From positions 1,995,849-2,059,848 of the forward strand of contig JAGGNK010006448.1 in assembly GCA_017590115.1 (NCBI GenBank): a DNA stretch of 64,000 bases, given 5' to 3'. The stretch comes from Montifringilla adamsi. Taxonomy: Eukaryota > Chordata > Aves > Passeriformes > Passeridae. The notes under the pieces were generated by a model that made no database searches, was not told the DNA's origin, and saw only the letters and a list, made by a program, of their open reading frames with translations. Below are positions 1-12,466 of this stretch, piece after piece (the stretch's first letter is position 1; each line of letters starts with the position of its first letter). Position numbers and translations under genes: made by a program.

Positions 1-558
1 TGTGAAGCTGCAATACAGCTTCACTTGCTGCATTGAATTACATGTGGAATTAATTTGACCTTCTGCATAAAACTAACACAAGCCTTGAAGATGCATAGAA
101 TAAAGATATATAAGAAATAATTTGCAGGTTTTTGATGAATTGCAGGCTTGTAAATGGTTTTGCGTGCTTTCTCTGAGAAAGTTTAGACAGCCTCAACAGT
201 TATATCCATTTCTTCAGATTAAGTCTGCAGTTTTTAATGTGCATTATTGACTTTTTAATTCCTTTAATAGCTAAAGAATAAAAAGTACAGAGGGCAAGGC
301 AGCAAAATTACTGGGAGGCAAGAGCAGAGGATGAATACTGTATTCTTTGCAGTGCTATACTATACTCTGCTATTCTCTTTAGGCTTGCTCTTTGTCCTGT
401 TTGACATTGTGTCCCTGTGAGTGGTCTGATTTCTCTTGTTTTCTTCTTAGGATAAGAATCTGAGGGCAGTCTTTGTGGCAGAGAATTGTCACATCCTGCC
501 AGGCACGCTGCCATAGAGATCATCAACCTTGCACCAGCTTCTGTACACCTTCATGGCC

Positions 559-597
<39 letters not shown>
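559..597 (+). repeat. (ATG)13 microsatellite
   Basis: Thirteen uninterrupted ATG triplets. In one plus frame this gives a run of 13 methionines inside a small open frame (529-723), which is a by-product of the repeat and not a gene. Uninterrupted triplet arrays of this length are often length-polymorphic. Confidence 0.95.
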
Positions 598-927
598 TCT
601 CTTGCTAACTGCCTGGCCATCCTGAGTGTTTACAATTGGATAGAGCATACCCAGTTAGGAATTGTCTGCACTAGTGCACCGTTTTCCACCACTCAAACAA
701 ATGCAAGAACAACTGAGGCATAACAACTACGTAAAAATAAAGACTATTTTTATAGTCTGTCACTGGGTGATTTTGTTTTTCATGTGCATTTGGTGGACTT
801 AGGACTTCTGCAAGACCTTTGAAAAGTGATTTAGAGCTAGTTTGATAATGCCTGTTTTGAACTTTATCTTTGCAATGCATGCCCAAAGCGTGCAAAGTTT
901 ATGCCCAGTGCTCAGGGAGTTAGTCAA

Positions 928-1050
928 AACACCTAAATCAGGTGTTTAGGCTGCCTAAACAGACACATAAAATAGTTAGGTATCTTGAGAGGATGATTCA
1001 GTTTCCCACACGCTGGGCAATAACTAGCCCAGATTTCTGAGGCCTCACAG
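928..1050. repeat. Possible old interspersed repeat
   Basis: The stretch carries motifs of the type CACCTAAAT, GGCTGCCTAAAC and AGTTAGGTATCTTGAG, arranged partly as inverted halves. These resemble an old repeat seen in sauropsid genomes that carries TTAGGCACCTAAAT-like boxes. I do not recall its library name. The match is diverged and the ends are guesses. Confidence 0.3.
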
Positions 1051-1149
1051 TTAGTGCTCCCTGCAGGGAGCAGGAGATGCCTGGTTCCCCTCCCAGATAT
1101 GTTTATGCAGTTTGCATGCGGGAGATTTAGAAAAAAGTAGAGACTGGGA

Positions 1150-1255
1150 TCAGGACCTGAACCAGGTCGCCCCCCTCTCCCAGCTGAGTGACCTACCCAA
1201 GAGGTTCCTGAATTATTTGTTGTTCTCCTCCCTGCAGAATGGGGAGAGAATGATC
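1150..1255 (+). repeat. MIR-like SINE fragment
   Basis: The order of motifs follows the MIR core and 3' half: a CCTGAACCAGGTC block, then AGCTGAGTGACCTACCCAAG, where MIR has an AGCTGTGTGACCTTGGGCAAG-like core. A pyrimidine-rich block ending CTGCAGAATGGGGAGAGAATG follows, where MIR has CTGTAAAATGGGGATAATA. The piece is diverged, as expected for an old amniote SINE. The identification is from memory of the MIR consensus, not a search. Confidence 0.6.
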
Positions 1256-4200
1256 TGTCTTAAATCTGAATCTTGCTTAAATAAACAAAACCTTAACAGG
1301 AAGAAAGTAGAGTGAGTAGCTGCTCTGCAGCATGGAGTTTAGGACACAGCTCAAGCTAAAAAGGCTCAGGCATCTAAACTTCCTGCATCTGCCATGAGTG
1401 TTTAAACCACAAAACTGATATGCAGAGGGCAGACTGTATTTAGAAAAGCAAGCTCTGCTTTTGTGAGTGCCTAATCTCAAATGAGATACAAGAGCCTGAA
1501 ACCTATGTAATTAGCAGTGCCTCTCCCCAAATCCTGGGTTACCTGCCTAAGTTCTGGAGAAGGGACAGGTCAATACTGTCTTCTGCTGGTTGGGTTCCAA
1601 CCATTTTCTTGCCAGAAGGAGAGCTCATTCATGCAGTGCAAGCATCTCCTTTTATCTACTGATTGCATTAATCAATTCAGAAGTCAAGCAGACATCTCCA
1701 AATCCCTCATGAATGGTTCCCTGCAAAATCAAGAGTGTGTTTCACCTCCTGTGAGGCTCAGAGTTACCATTCATGGTGACTCAAACTGTTAAGTTACTTA
1801 CATGCTTCAAGTTGTGGATAGGATTTTCAGGTAATATACAAACACATTCTTGAAATTTGGACCTGGTCTGTCAAGCTACTCTGCTGCTTTAGAAAAAATT
1901 TTCTTTAGATACAATCCCTTAAAGATTCAAATGTGCCTTACTGTGAAGTAGGAGTAGATTGAATTACTTTTGGGGACTATTTTGATGCCACTCTTCTGGG
2001 TGCTGCCAAATATGTGCTCTCTTTTATTCTTTGGCTAGCAAAGCTTTAGATAATGCCTAAGAAGTTAACATTTTCAGTCAGATGGCAAAGGTTTGAAGTT
2101 GTTTTAACATATATGAGGACACAGATATCCTACTGGGTTATATGCCAAAATTGCTTTAGTCAGGATACAGTAAACAGTTGGGAACAAAGTGCTGTAAAAA
2201 CCTTCAAACAGAAATTCTTACTTTACACAGTTCTTGGAAATAGGATCCATCTCTTTTCCTCTGAATTCAGCTCCCGAAGCACTCTGTTAACCATCTGGTA
2301 TCATCCAGGAAAGGAAAAATGTAAATTACATCTGTCCTTTGCATGGTATGGGCGATGGGGGACAGGGCGGCGACAGCTATATTCATATCCAAAAAAGAAG
2401 AGACTCATTTCAACTTTGGTGAAAACTTTGTGCCTCACATACTGTTACTTACATACACAGAGCAAAAATTCTCTATGAATTATTCTTATATGCAGTTCAT
2501 TTCCATGTAATCGACTGGTTTACATACACGCAAAAAAATCTTGCTGACTTTCTTACTTAAAAAGACCATCCCAGATCAAACTATTTGAGATGTGAGGTCA
2601 TTCATTTCTGTTCATGCAACTTCTAATGCTCATGATTCAGTGTACAATTTTCTACTGCAGCTTGGGGGGTCTTGAGGCTTCCATGCCAGCATTAGTCCCA
2701 GATGCAAATGTACAAAAAATTAATGGTGTAAGGATAGTTGTTCATTGACGATGAATAGGTGCACTGTGTATGGAGAATGGGTGAGATTTATATTATAATC
2801 AACTGTAGAGAATTCAGTATGTGATGAGACCCTAGGGTTTTGCTCAGTAAAAAGGAAATCCAATCATGTATTTCCTTTTATTCAGTATGTTTTCAAAGTT
2901 TTTTCCCCTTCATTTTGCCTATGAGCTGCCTTTCTGAAGGCTGAATACCACATCACTTCTGTTTTCATTTCTCATTAGTTTTGCCTGAAACTTCTATGCC
3001 TTATTGCCAACATTTGGTTTACCCTAGAAAGAAATTGTTTCATGGCATCACAGGAATGGGTCTCTATGAGGATCTGCATTGAAGTCACAATTTTTTTTAA
3101 TAGGAGGGCTCTTCTCCAACGTCCTACCCCTCCAACACAGATGTTGTGCTCCAAAGGACAAAGAATCTGTCAGGGACCTCCCTGAATCTACCCAAATAAG
3201 TGGTCTGTAGTGATAGCATTCAACTAGGGAGCAAGAAGAAAAGTGGAAGTCTACTAGGACTGCTAGTAGATGAGAAAGTAAGTGAGCAAGGAAGCAATGC
3301 TTCTGAAGTGCTGCTGGGGTCACCAGAGTGGTGGTAGGTTTCCACCTCCCTCAGCAGTGCTGGCTGAGCAAAAAGAGTTTAAAGGGATCACAGGGGGAGA
3401 CACATATGATGAACATACCTCATGAAAGGGGGTGGAATGAGTGGGAAGATACAGCATGTGCTGCAGGGGTGGATGGTAGTAAATCTGTGCTTTCATAATC
3501 ACTTGTGACTATGCACTGAGGGTGGGATTCATTTCACAAGAAATCAATGTTTTTACCCTAGCTGCTTACACAACAGTGGAGAGAGGTGAGTGTTTTTTTA
3601 AACATTAGTTTGTTGTTTTGCTGCTTTATTGGTAAAGAAAGAGGAGTTAGTTTTCCACATAATGCAAAACTTTTGTCCAATCCCTAAAGAAAGGATTTAT
3701 TGCTATTTTGGCAGGGAGCTGTGCTGGAAACTCTCCCGCTTCAGTTCCCTGGACAATGTCCTCCCCTGAAATATGGTTTGACTGTTCAGAACAGTGAACT
3801 GCAAATTTGCACACAGTGATATTGACATCTGGCTTTAGCATATGGGATACAGATAGTCCTTGATTGCAGAACAGCTGTGATACTTTGAAAAGAAACAATT
3901 GCATTTGAAGAATATGGGATATAGAGTAGGCCTTGTACTATCCCACACATCTTGCTGACATTTCTTTTTCTAAATTACCAGTCTGTTTATTAAATTTCCA
4001 CAGTATAAAACCATCAAAATTTAGAAGAGTTTGAAGTAGATCATAATATTGTCAGATATGCCAGCAAACAATCCACTGACAACACGTGTTAGGAATCAGT
4101 CCATTACAATTAATCAAGAACAATGCCAGAAGAAGATGGGACTGAGTAAGAACAAACAAATAAGCACAAAGGAAGGAACAAGGCAAGTACTGAAGGTTCA

Positions 4201-7200
4201 GAAAATGTTCCCATCAGTTTTGTATATAAAAACCACTTTGGTGAAGAATTTTTGCAGCAATCTCAGCAATGTCAGCAACTGTATATAGTGAGCTCATTTA
4301 CACAGTAACAAAGAGTGCTGCTATCAGCTGATATCAGTTGTCAGTTTTTTCAGGAAATGGTCCCCCCAAAATTTTGCTTTGAAATGCTCTTATACAGGGA
4401 AGGGGAAGCAAATCTTTGCAACCCAAATTTATCTGAAGAAAACCAAAAATCTTAGTGTATCTTATTCCAAAATGTGCTGTATATAAAATATTACAAATTG
4501 AAGTTGGTTGCCCAAACTTTGCTTTATTTTGCAGCCCACTAGTTTATATCCCACTGTGATTTGGTGATTAGAGGACTGCACATACCATTTATACACATTT
4601 CATATACATTTCACCTAGTGAAAGTTCTTGTAGACAGACTACCTGTAGACACTTTCCTGTCAGTCCTATACCTTATGCCACAATTTCTGTGTGCTAGGAT
4701 TTAAGGGCGATAAATATTATGGATGTCAAGTCTGCCCAATGTCTGACAGTTTCATGAGTACATTTTGTATCAAAGACATAGTATCTGCATGAAAGATAGT
4801 ACATTAAAAATAGGTGTTTAGCACAAATTTAAAGACTTCAGGACCCAAAATTATCCTGCCTAACTGAAGTGGCTCTAGCAATCACTTCAGCCTTTCTCAT
4901 TATTGAGTGCAATGAGAATAGGAAATGTTGTGGTGAGTCAAACTGAATCTAACTTTTAAAGGTGCCTCTTGCTTATTCAGGAAACTGTTAACCTCCTATA
5001 TCAGTTATGTGCTTGAAACCTGAATGGGAAAAATCTAGGACTGTGGGCCAAAGTTATTTGTAGACAAAGTTCTGGCAAAAAGGAAAATAAAATGGAATGA
5101 TTTGGAATAATGCATTGGCTATAAAAAGGAACCTCCTGGCAACACAACCCTGTGAGAATAACTGCAACACAGGAAAGTGAGCAACTGTTGGACAGAGGAA
5201 TAATAGTTTTCCACAGGAAAAGAAATGAATGCTATTTATTCAATTCAGGGTAATGTGAACGAGAGCATATTTGTACTGTTCTAGCAGGTCAGTTCATGAT
5301 CAAAGCCCTTTAAGGCAACAGCTCTCTTCACAAAATTTATTTGTACTAAAAAAACTAATGTGACAAAGAACTATGATATCAAGCAGCCAAATAAACCAAA
5401 GATGTATTTTCAAAGTATTTTGGATATATTTTCAAAGTCTTTTATCTTCTTACATTTTCACTCCCCAGTAGATAACCATTTTCTCATACCTCTGCCAAGT
5501 TCATGCAAATCATATTCTTTCATTTCATTTGTTATTAGATTTTCCTAAAATCTGCCTTTTGTTTTCAGTCTTTTTAGAAGCTCCTTATTGTACAGTTTAA
5601 ATACATGGGGCACATCCTTTCCAAGTCTTTCCCTGCTCCAGGCAAAAGAGTAGCAAGTTTGCAGCAAAGGTGCTAAATGTCTCTTTCATACCATCTTCTG
5701 GGAAGAAACACCATCAGTAGGTCAGCCTCCAGATGCACAGCATCTTTGATTGATTTGGCGCTTGGTCTCCCAGGAATGTCAACCCTTTTCCTTGCAGAAT
5801 CTGTAGTATGTGTAATTTTAAATTCTGCCACGCATTCCTGCAAATTCAGTACTGCATTGCGGTACAGTAAACAGCTGTGATCCAAGATGCATTACAGGTT
5901 TCTTTACAGATTGCAAATACAGGAATATATAAGAAGAAGCAGGAAAAAAACTAAAAACCCACAACAAAAGCAAATAAAAAAAAGACGCAGTATTCTACAG
6001 CCCAGACTGCACTTTTTGGAGCATTGGCATTCTTTTTACTCAAAATATGAACACTTCCCCACCAGTCTGTATGGCTGTGTTGCTCTGTTTTTTGTTTTGA
6101 CACTTGGCTAGCCCATTTTAAGATACTTTGAGAATGTACCATGATCTCTGATTTTGCTGAAACATCATAGAATGTACAAAGGCCGAAGCAAGAGATTGCT
6201 TATGAGAAGCTCCACGTTTAGCTACTTCACTTATCTCAGCACACATACCCTCTTCTCTTTTCCCCACCTCATGTTAGTGATCAGGTCTCTCTGTTGAACT
6301 AAGCAATTCCTAAATCACAAGAATTAACCCTGAAAGAACTATGTGCAAATGAAAATGAATAGGTAATAATAAGTACTCCTACAAATATTTACTAGACTTG
6401 ACTTGAAAAGCTTTTTTAAAGTCTAAATCCCAACAGGAGATGAAGTTTTTTTAAGTTCAAGCCAAAGCAGGAATCTCAAAGTAGGGCTGCCATGGGTCTG
6501 ATCCTGCAAACATGGTCAGAGTGCAGCAAAATGTATAGGCAGGGAATGCTTTTCTCCTTCACACAAAAAATGGGGCTGTTCTGAGAGTGAATGTGAAAGA
6601 GGCTCTGTCCTGACAGACAGCAGAGGCTGGATTCAGGCCATCCATGTACCTGTTCTACTGAATTCCTTGGTTTCAGCTTCCCTTGCCATGATTATTTCAT
6701 TTGGTATAAAAGTATTCTGAAGTGAGGATTTGTACCTGAATTCCTTAGGCAAATTGTCTCACCAGTTACTTGGAAAAACATTTTCTCTTTTGGTCTTAAG
6801 CAGACAGTGAGTGACTTCAAATTACAATAATTTCCAGAATCTCACTGTCTTTTGATTGATGGGCTAATTACATGAAACCTGTTCTGTATTAAGGATTTGC
6901 AGAGTAAAAACTGCAATTTCTCAGGAATACATACTTCTCTTCATTTTCTCAGTTTGACTTTCTTTGTACCTTCTGTGGCACCTCAAGCTGTGTGAAGGCA
7001 AATTCAGTAGTCTCTTTGGTAGAGATGGACACCAACAAGGGGTCACATGGAAATTCATGTCCAAATCTTTCTGATTTTAAAGGATGACAGCCACTTACTG
7101 CTTCACTTTGGATTTTTAAAAAATCCTAATCCTATTTAGAAGTAGGCAATATTTTAGAGGAGATTTTATGAAGACTTTGAGGGTAAGTCATCATGGCATT

Positions 7201-7865
7201 GTCTGTTTTGCAAGGTCAAAGCAGAAGATATTAAAAGTAGAAATTTTATTTAGGGAATGGATGGCATATATTTTTAAGTGATAAGCCCATAGGATGTTAA
7301 ATATGTCCTCCTGGAAATTCAAAAAATGTAAACTATCATTACTCTGTTCTGTTCTGCAGTTGCAAGTGCTGGTGCCAGAATTATTTTATGCCTATGGTAA
7401 CAAAATCTCTCTCCCTCTCCCTTTGCCCTTAGCCAGCCTTCCCAAGCCAGAAATTGCAACTGATTTTAGGAAGAGGCATTTTACACTTGATGCATATAGA
7501 CTTGTGCATACACACACAGAAATCCGTACACAACGACCATGTTACCTCAGTTGGTTTGGTCTTCAAAGCCCTCCACTGAGGGAATGGACAAGAGTGTCCT
7601 CCATGGAAAGAGGACTTTTTAAAACACTGAAGAAGCAAGTTTGCTTTACAAATTGAGGAAGATCTGAATTTTTCCTCTTCACAGTGAGTTATTCCTTCTT
7701 TACATAGTTCTTCTGCTTGCATTCTGTATGGGAAAATGTAATTGTCATCAACACAAGCACCATATCCTCATATGGTAAAGGCAAAAGAATGCTGACAAAT
7801 GAATGTTTCTCATATGTAGGTTTTATTACTATTTTTTAATTGTGCAAAATTTCAAAACCCCATCT

Positions 7866-7925
7866 TAATACCCACTGCAGTCAATGGGAAGACAGTTGTT
7901 GACTTCCACAGGCTTCAGATCAAGA
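7866..7925. repeat. Old amniote repeat, CAGTCAATGGG type
   Basis: Contains CTGCAGTCAATGGGAAGAC followed about 10 bases later by TTGACTTCCACAGGCTTCAG. The paired halves (GTCAATGGG and TTGACTTC) form a partial inverted repeat. Similar modules occur at 21.2, 28.4 and 32.8 kb here. I recall such modules as common in turtle and crocodilian DNA but cannot give the library name. Confidence 0.45.
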
Positions 7926-7946
7926 CACAGTTTTGGAAACTGGGTA

Positions 7947-7989
7947 TAATTAGGGCAAAATTAGGGCAAAATTGTAATTAGGACAAAAT
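7947..7989 (+). repeat. Short imperfect tandem repeat, 11-base unit
   Basis: Two adjacent copies of TTAGGGCAAAA (7950-7960 and 7961-7971), then a third diverged copy ATTAGGACAAAA after a short spacer. The unit only chances to resemble TTAGGG; the array is too short and irregular to be telomeric. Confidence 0.7.
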
Positions 7990-8929
7990 TGTTTTTTGGA
8001 CTTGGCATTTTTAAATCCTCTTGTCTTTGTTTTGTGAGCCACATAGTTTGTGATCAATAAAAAGCTGTTATGCTGTCGTACGTGCTGTAACTGAACCAAC
8101 AACTTAAGTTGCACTGTAACTAAATCACAACCTTTGGACAAATTACAAGGAAAATGTATTTGCTTTATTGATTTTTAGTCTCTTCTATGCTGATTGATCA
8201 TTTACTTTAAATACAAAGACTGAAACTAGGATATGCAAATGAATAGTCCTTTAGTCTCACTAAATGCCATATCCAACAAAATAATCTTCTGTGACTTCAC
8301 GTAAGAAGTGATTTAATTTATTCCTTTACTATCACTGTTTGCAAATAGTTTAAAATAGGAGTAATAAAAAACTAGTTTAATATTTTTGCTGAGGAATCAG
8401 ATCCGGGCATGCTCTGATTTTTTTACTATTTTCTGACAAAAATAACCTGTATTGTAGCAGCCAGGAGTCTGAAGCAGACTACGGGAAAAGGTGTTATAGG
8501 TGTGTTAGACTTCTTGGAAAAAGAGTTTCTTTTTCTAGTAACAGTGCAGTCTAAATTAGAATACTTCCATTGACTACATCTTTGTTCTCTTTGTTTTCTA
8601 CAAAATTGTTCTCTGATTTTATTGAGATTAAATATATGGTGTGGCTTCTGCTGTCTGATTAACTGCAACATTTTTGAAGAGAAGAGAAATCAAAAAGATT
8701 TCAAATTAGCTATGAAAATGCTTGCCCTGCAATTCTTTAACAAATATTTGAACAAACTTTTATGAGGAATTTGAAGGAAATTATATTATGTGTTTCTTTA
8801 AGCGTTGTCATCAATCCAAAAAAATGATCTTGGGAAAATCTGTAGAGTAATATATATTGTTCTTTAACAACAGACAGAGACAGAGCCTATCTCCATGACA
8901 AGAACTGCTGTACAAGAAAGGGAATTTTG

Positions 8930-9150
8930 CAGAATCACAGAATATGCTGGTTTGGAAGGGACCTATCCTAGGAATCATATCATGTGCCTGAGAATGTTGT
9001 CCAAATGCTTCTTGAGCTCTTGTCAGGCTTGGTGCTGCGACCACTTCCCCGGGGAGCCTCTTGCAGTGTCCAGCCACCCTCTGAGGAAACTTCTTCCTGA
9101 TATCCAATCTAAACCTCCTCTGATTATTTCAGCTCAGGAGCACTCCAGCT
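8930..9150 (-). repeat. CR1 LINE 3' fragment
   Basis: Read on the plus strand it begins AGAATCACAG, then a TTTGGAAGGGACCT block, then TCAGGCTTGGTGCTG and CCACTTCCCCGGGGAGCC, and later a CTTCTTCCTGATATCCAATC block. This is the reverse complement of the CR1 3' end, so the element lies on the minus strand with its 3' terminus at the left. Only the terminal couple of hundred bases remain, the usual 5' truncation of CR1. The small open frames crossing it (8811-9107 minus, 8895-9212 plus) are repeat-derived and not genes. Confidence 0.9.
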
Positions 9151-10848
9151 GCAGAACTGGCTGCCACTCAGCTTGCCCTTGGTTTCAACAGAGAATCTCA
9201 GCAGAGCCCTGAGATGTTTTGTGTGTCCGCATAAACATTCATACACACATACCACATGTGGGAAATTGTCTGAAAAGGACTGCTGGTCAAGCATGGGTTG
9301 GACAGTATTAAATTGCTGCTCTCAGAAAACCCTTTACAGATAGCACTTTTGCAATATCTACAAGTAATGTGTCATTGTTACTTGATAGCACTTTATGGAC
9401 ATTGTGCAGGTGTGTGTTCCCTTAAAACGTAGTATAAAACATTGTAATAATAATTAGAAATGAAAAAACAAAAGTCATCCTATGTTTTGTTCTTATCTCC
9501 AAACCCAACATTAAGAGATCACATAAATAGATGATTTAGAGTGAAGTTAAACTCAGATGGCAAGCTGCATGAAGGGACTCAGAAATGGTATTTGAACTCA
9601 TAATTTGAGCTCATAACTATCCATTCTTCTGTAGGGTAGATAAGGCATTGACAAGAAAAACTTTAAAGGAAAAATAACAGGCTCCTTCCCAGTCCACTCT
9701 TATTCTCAGGTGCTCTTTTAGTGATTGTGTACGGTGCTCCTAATATCAGGCTTACTACTGCTGTGTCTGTCCAGCAGCTATTTGTTCAAATGCATGATAC
9801 TTGAAAAGCACTGGCACATATTCATTTCTTTAAATGTATACACGTCAAAAGTGGTGTATTTTTAGAACTAAACAATGGCAAGCTTACCAGATGCTTTTAC
9901 ATACTGAAATAAAGCATTACCCTCATCTTCCCAAGATACTGCTTCATGAAATTCCTCTTTACTATTCTTCACACTCTTCTTATTATCTCAGACAAAGGTT
10001 TGTATGTTGTCCCTGCTTCAAGAAATTGTAAATATGTTCAGAATGCAAGCAAAAAGATTACCACAGCTTTTTATTATTTATCAAGTGACTGAACTTTAAT
10101 TTTCTATTACAAAAATATCTGAAAGGAAAATTAAGTTTGAATCAATAAACTGGCATTGTAGGTTAGGAAGGAAAAGCAGAAAGATATATGAGACATGGGA
10201 AGTAAATAGGAAATAAATTGGACAAGTGCTTTTGTGGCCATTTTAAAGAGTAAAATATATGCATCTTGAGATTCAAATAAAAATTGGCAGACACAGCTTT
10301 TGTTTAGATCGGAACTTTCTACGGTCTAACAGTCTCACCTATCTTGCATGTGCAATATTTGAGACTTCTTGGTTTATATAATAAAATTACAGAAGTTCTT
10401 ATGGAGTAAAAGGGATTCTAATCCATTCTAATTTTCATATTATAATGTTACAGTTATTACTTGTTGAATGAGCATATTTACACTGTTATTTTAATCTTCT
10501 TATACAGAGAACTTTTCAAACTATGCAAGCAGTTCAGCCCTCCCTGGTTAGTGACTCATGTATGAACTTAGCCTCTTTCTCTTCAGAATTATTCGTTCTG
10601 TAAACGAAAGAAAAACAAAGGGAGTGGTGGAAAACTTTAATTTCAGACTAGATGTTGTTCATGAACTGTTTGTTTAACTCTATTTGTATTGGTTGGGTTG
10701 ATATCTGTGTCACATGATAACTTTTTTCCTTCATGATCGGAAGCTAAAAATGAATCACAAAACAATCACTAGTGAGTAACAGCAATTACTCTCATTTTTA
10801 TTATCTAGTCACAGCACCAGTTGGGGAAGTTTTTAGTCCCAAATACTT

Positions 10849-11097
10849 TCAGAGTAACCTGGCAGTTGTCAGCATTCTCAGACTAGAGAATGCGATTGAG
10901 AATGACCTGAACTGTCCATGTCCATTCACACACACATTTGCTGATACAAAGATCCATTCACCACAGAATGATTTTTCACAGCTTTCCCGTCTCACTTGTT
11001 TCACCACCAGTAACTCATTAGTGCAATTTGGTGACGTTCTCATATACAGCAAAATTACGTAAGTTACAGGTCCAAGTCCTGTTTGCACAAGCAAATC
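10849..11097 (-). other. Speculative terminal exon, unknown product
   Basis: On the minus strand a good splice acceptor (pyrimidine-rich TTCTCTTTTGCAG, with a CTGAT branch-like motif upstream) is followed at 11097 by an open frame of 82 codons ending in TGA at 10849-10851. An AATAAA lies at 10802-10797, about 50 bases past the stop. The peptide has an N-C-T glycosylation sequon and several cysteines. The frame joins in phase with a hydrophobic stretch upstream at 11641-11720. I recognise no family. AT-rich DNA often yields open frames and AATAAA by chance, so this may be nothing. Confidence 0.15.
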
Positions 11098-11640
11098 CTG
11101 CAAAAGAGAATTTACATCAGTGACAATGCAAAATCTATTGTCCCTCAGCTTTTGCGCGTGGAAACCCCCTGGATAGCTGGTCCTGAATGATTTTCTATTA
11201 ATTATCTCGTATTTATCCTTTCTACCAACAGTCACACAGTGACAATTGTGTGTCTCCAGTAAACATCCCAGCAGAAGCTCATAATGAGAACCTAAAGATG
11301 CCCTGTGTTGAGAAATAGATTGTAACCTGGGTGAATGAGTGCCCCAGCTCTTCCGGCACTATGAATCCTTTAGGAAGGTTGCTTAAAATCTGATTTCAAG
11401 CCATGTAAGCTGCATTTTTTTAATATATATTTGTGGCTCTGCCCTCACAAATCTATGATTCATGACAGGAATGCAGCTTGGATCTCTTGCAATGTAAGCA
11501 GCTGCAGATACTTCAAATACTTGGGTACATGTGATCCAGCAGCTTGCTATAAATTTGCCCCTAAAAATAAAGTAACAAGTGATTGAACAGTGATAGGAAT
11601 TAAACGCGGCAGTGAGTGAATGGAATGCGTAAGTCCTTAC

Positions 11641-11720
11641 CTCAGAAACTTTTATTAAGGCAATTGCTATAATTAAAATCAAAATGAAAAAAGAAACACA
11701 CCAGAACACTATCTTTGAAC
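11641..11720 (-). other. Speculative exon with membrane-like segment
   Basis: The minus-strand frame encodes about 20 strongly hydrophobic residues flanked by K/C/S residues, then reaches a donor GAG|GTAAGG with the last exon base at 11641. Splicing to the acceptor at 11097 would remove 543 bases and keep the frame (phase 0 to phase 0). There is no ATG in frame and only a weak acceptor upstream, so a 5' boundary cannot be set. The underlying DNA is T-rich on this strand, which by itself produces hydrophobic residues. Confidence 0.12.
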
Positions 11721-12426
11721 AAACTTGCTCAAGATTCCTTTAAAGGTTTCTTTTTTTAAATATTGTTGGACACTGAAATAAAGTATTTGCTGGTATGCCA
11801 TGTCATTGAGCATGATATTTATATTGTTACATCATCTGAGAGTCAATTGCATTTATACTTTCCATGAGTTACTGGACTAATTTGGTTTCAAATTTCCCCT
11901 AACTTTTTACCATGTGAACAAAATAGGCAAGTAACAGCCCTGAGCTTTTGATACCAAAAGGATATTTTGCTGTATGATTTATCTGGAAGCTGACTGAAAG
12001 ATTTCAGGGTAAACAGAAGAATTCCCACTGGCAACAATCAGCTTGGAATCTGTCTCTGATAACTGAAAATTGCAGTTTATGTGGTGTCTTATATTTCTCA
12101 TTCATTTGCCCTCATTTTAAGACTGACACTGTGTTCAGTAATGCACATAGGATAAAACAGCACGTCAGCATTTCTCTGAGCTGGTGCTTCCATGTCATCT
12201 CTGTTTTCACACAGTTTTAATATAGAACCTTGGAGAATATGGAAAAGTTTAGAAGAGAGATTTTGTGGTCAGCTCATATAATTAGATTCCACTAGGAAGC
12301 CTCAGAGTAGCTAACTAGGGACATTGTTGAGAATTACAACCTAGAGGCAGAAGAGCAAATGGGAATTTGGTTTAGCTACACTGCAAACCTCAGTTCTAGA
12401 AGAACTAGGGTTTTTTCTGAGACCCA

Positions 12427-12466
12427 GATCTGTAGATCTGTGAATCTGTAGATATGTAGATCTGTA
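12427..12466 (+). repeat. Imperfect tandem repeat, TCTGTAGA unit
   Basis: Several near-copies of an 8-base unit (TCTGTAGA, with TCTGTGAA and TATGTAGA variants) in about 40 bases. Low-copy, diverged minisatellite-like tract with no sign of function. Confidence 0.65.

Larger units (their letters stand above)
1..8929. other. Non-genic AT-rich stretch
   Basis: No recognisable gene. The longest open frame (2053-2478, plus, 141 codons) has no domain, signal peptide or family resemblance that I can see, and its length is within chance for this base composition. The stretch holds one ATG microsatellite, an old MIR piece near 1.2 kb, an old repeat near 7.9 kb and a short 11-base tandem repeat just after it. 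The rest looks like unique intergenic or intronic DNA. Confidence 0.7.

Noticed and set aside
529..723. Frame with 13 methionines in a row
   Set aside because: Produced by the ATG microsatellite.
2053..2478. 141-codon open frame, plus strand
   Set aside because: Longest frame in the window but without domain, signal or family resemblance. With a stop rate near 6% per codon, one or two frames this long are expected in 64 kb over six frames.
7947..7989. TTAGGG-containing repeat as interstitial telomere
   Set aside because: The unit is 11 bases (TTAGGGCAAAA) with only two good copies; not telomeric.
8811..9212. About 100-codon frames on both strands near 9 kb
   Set aside because: They run through a CR1 3' tail, which is non-coding.
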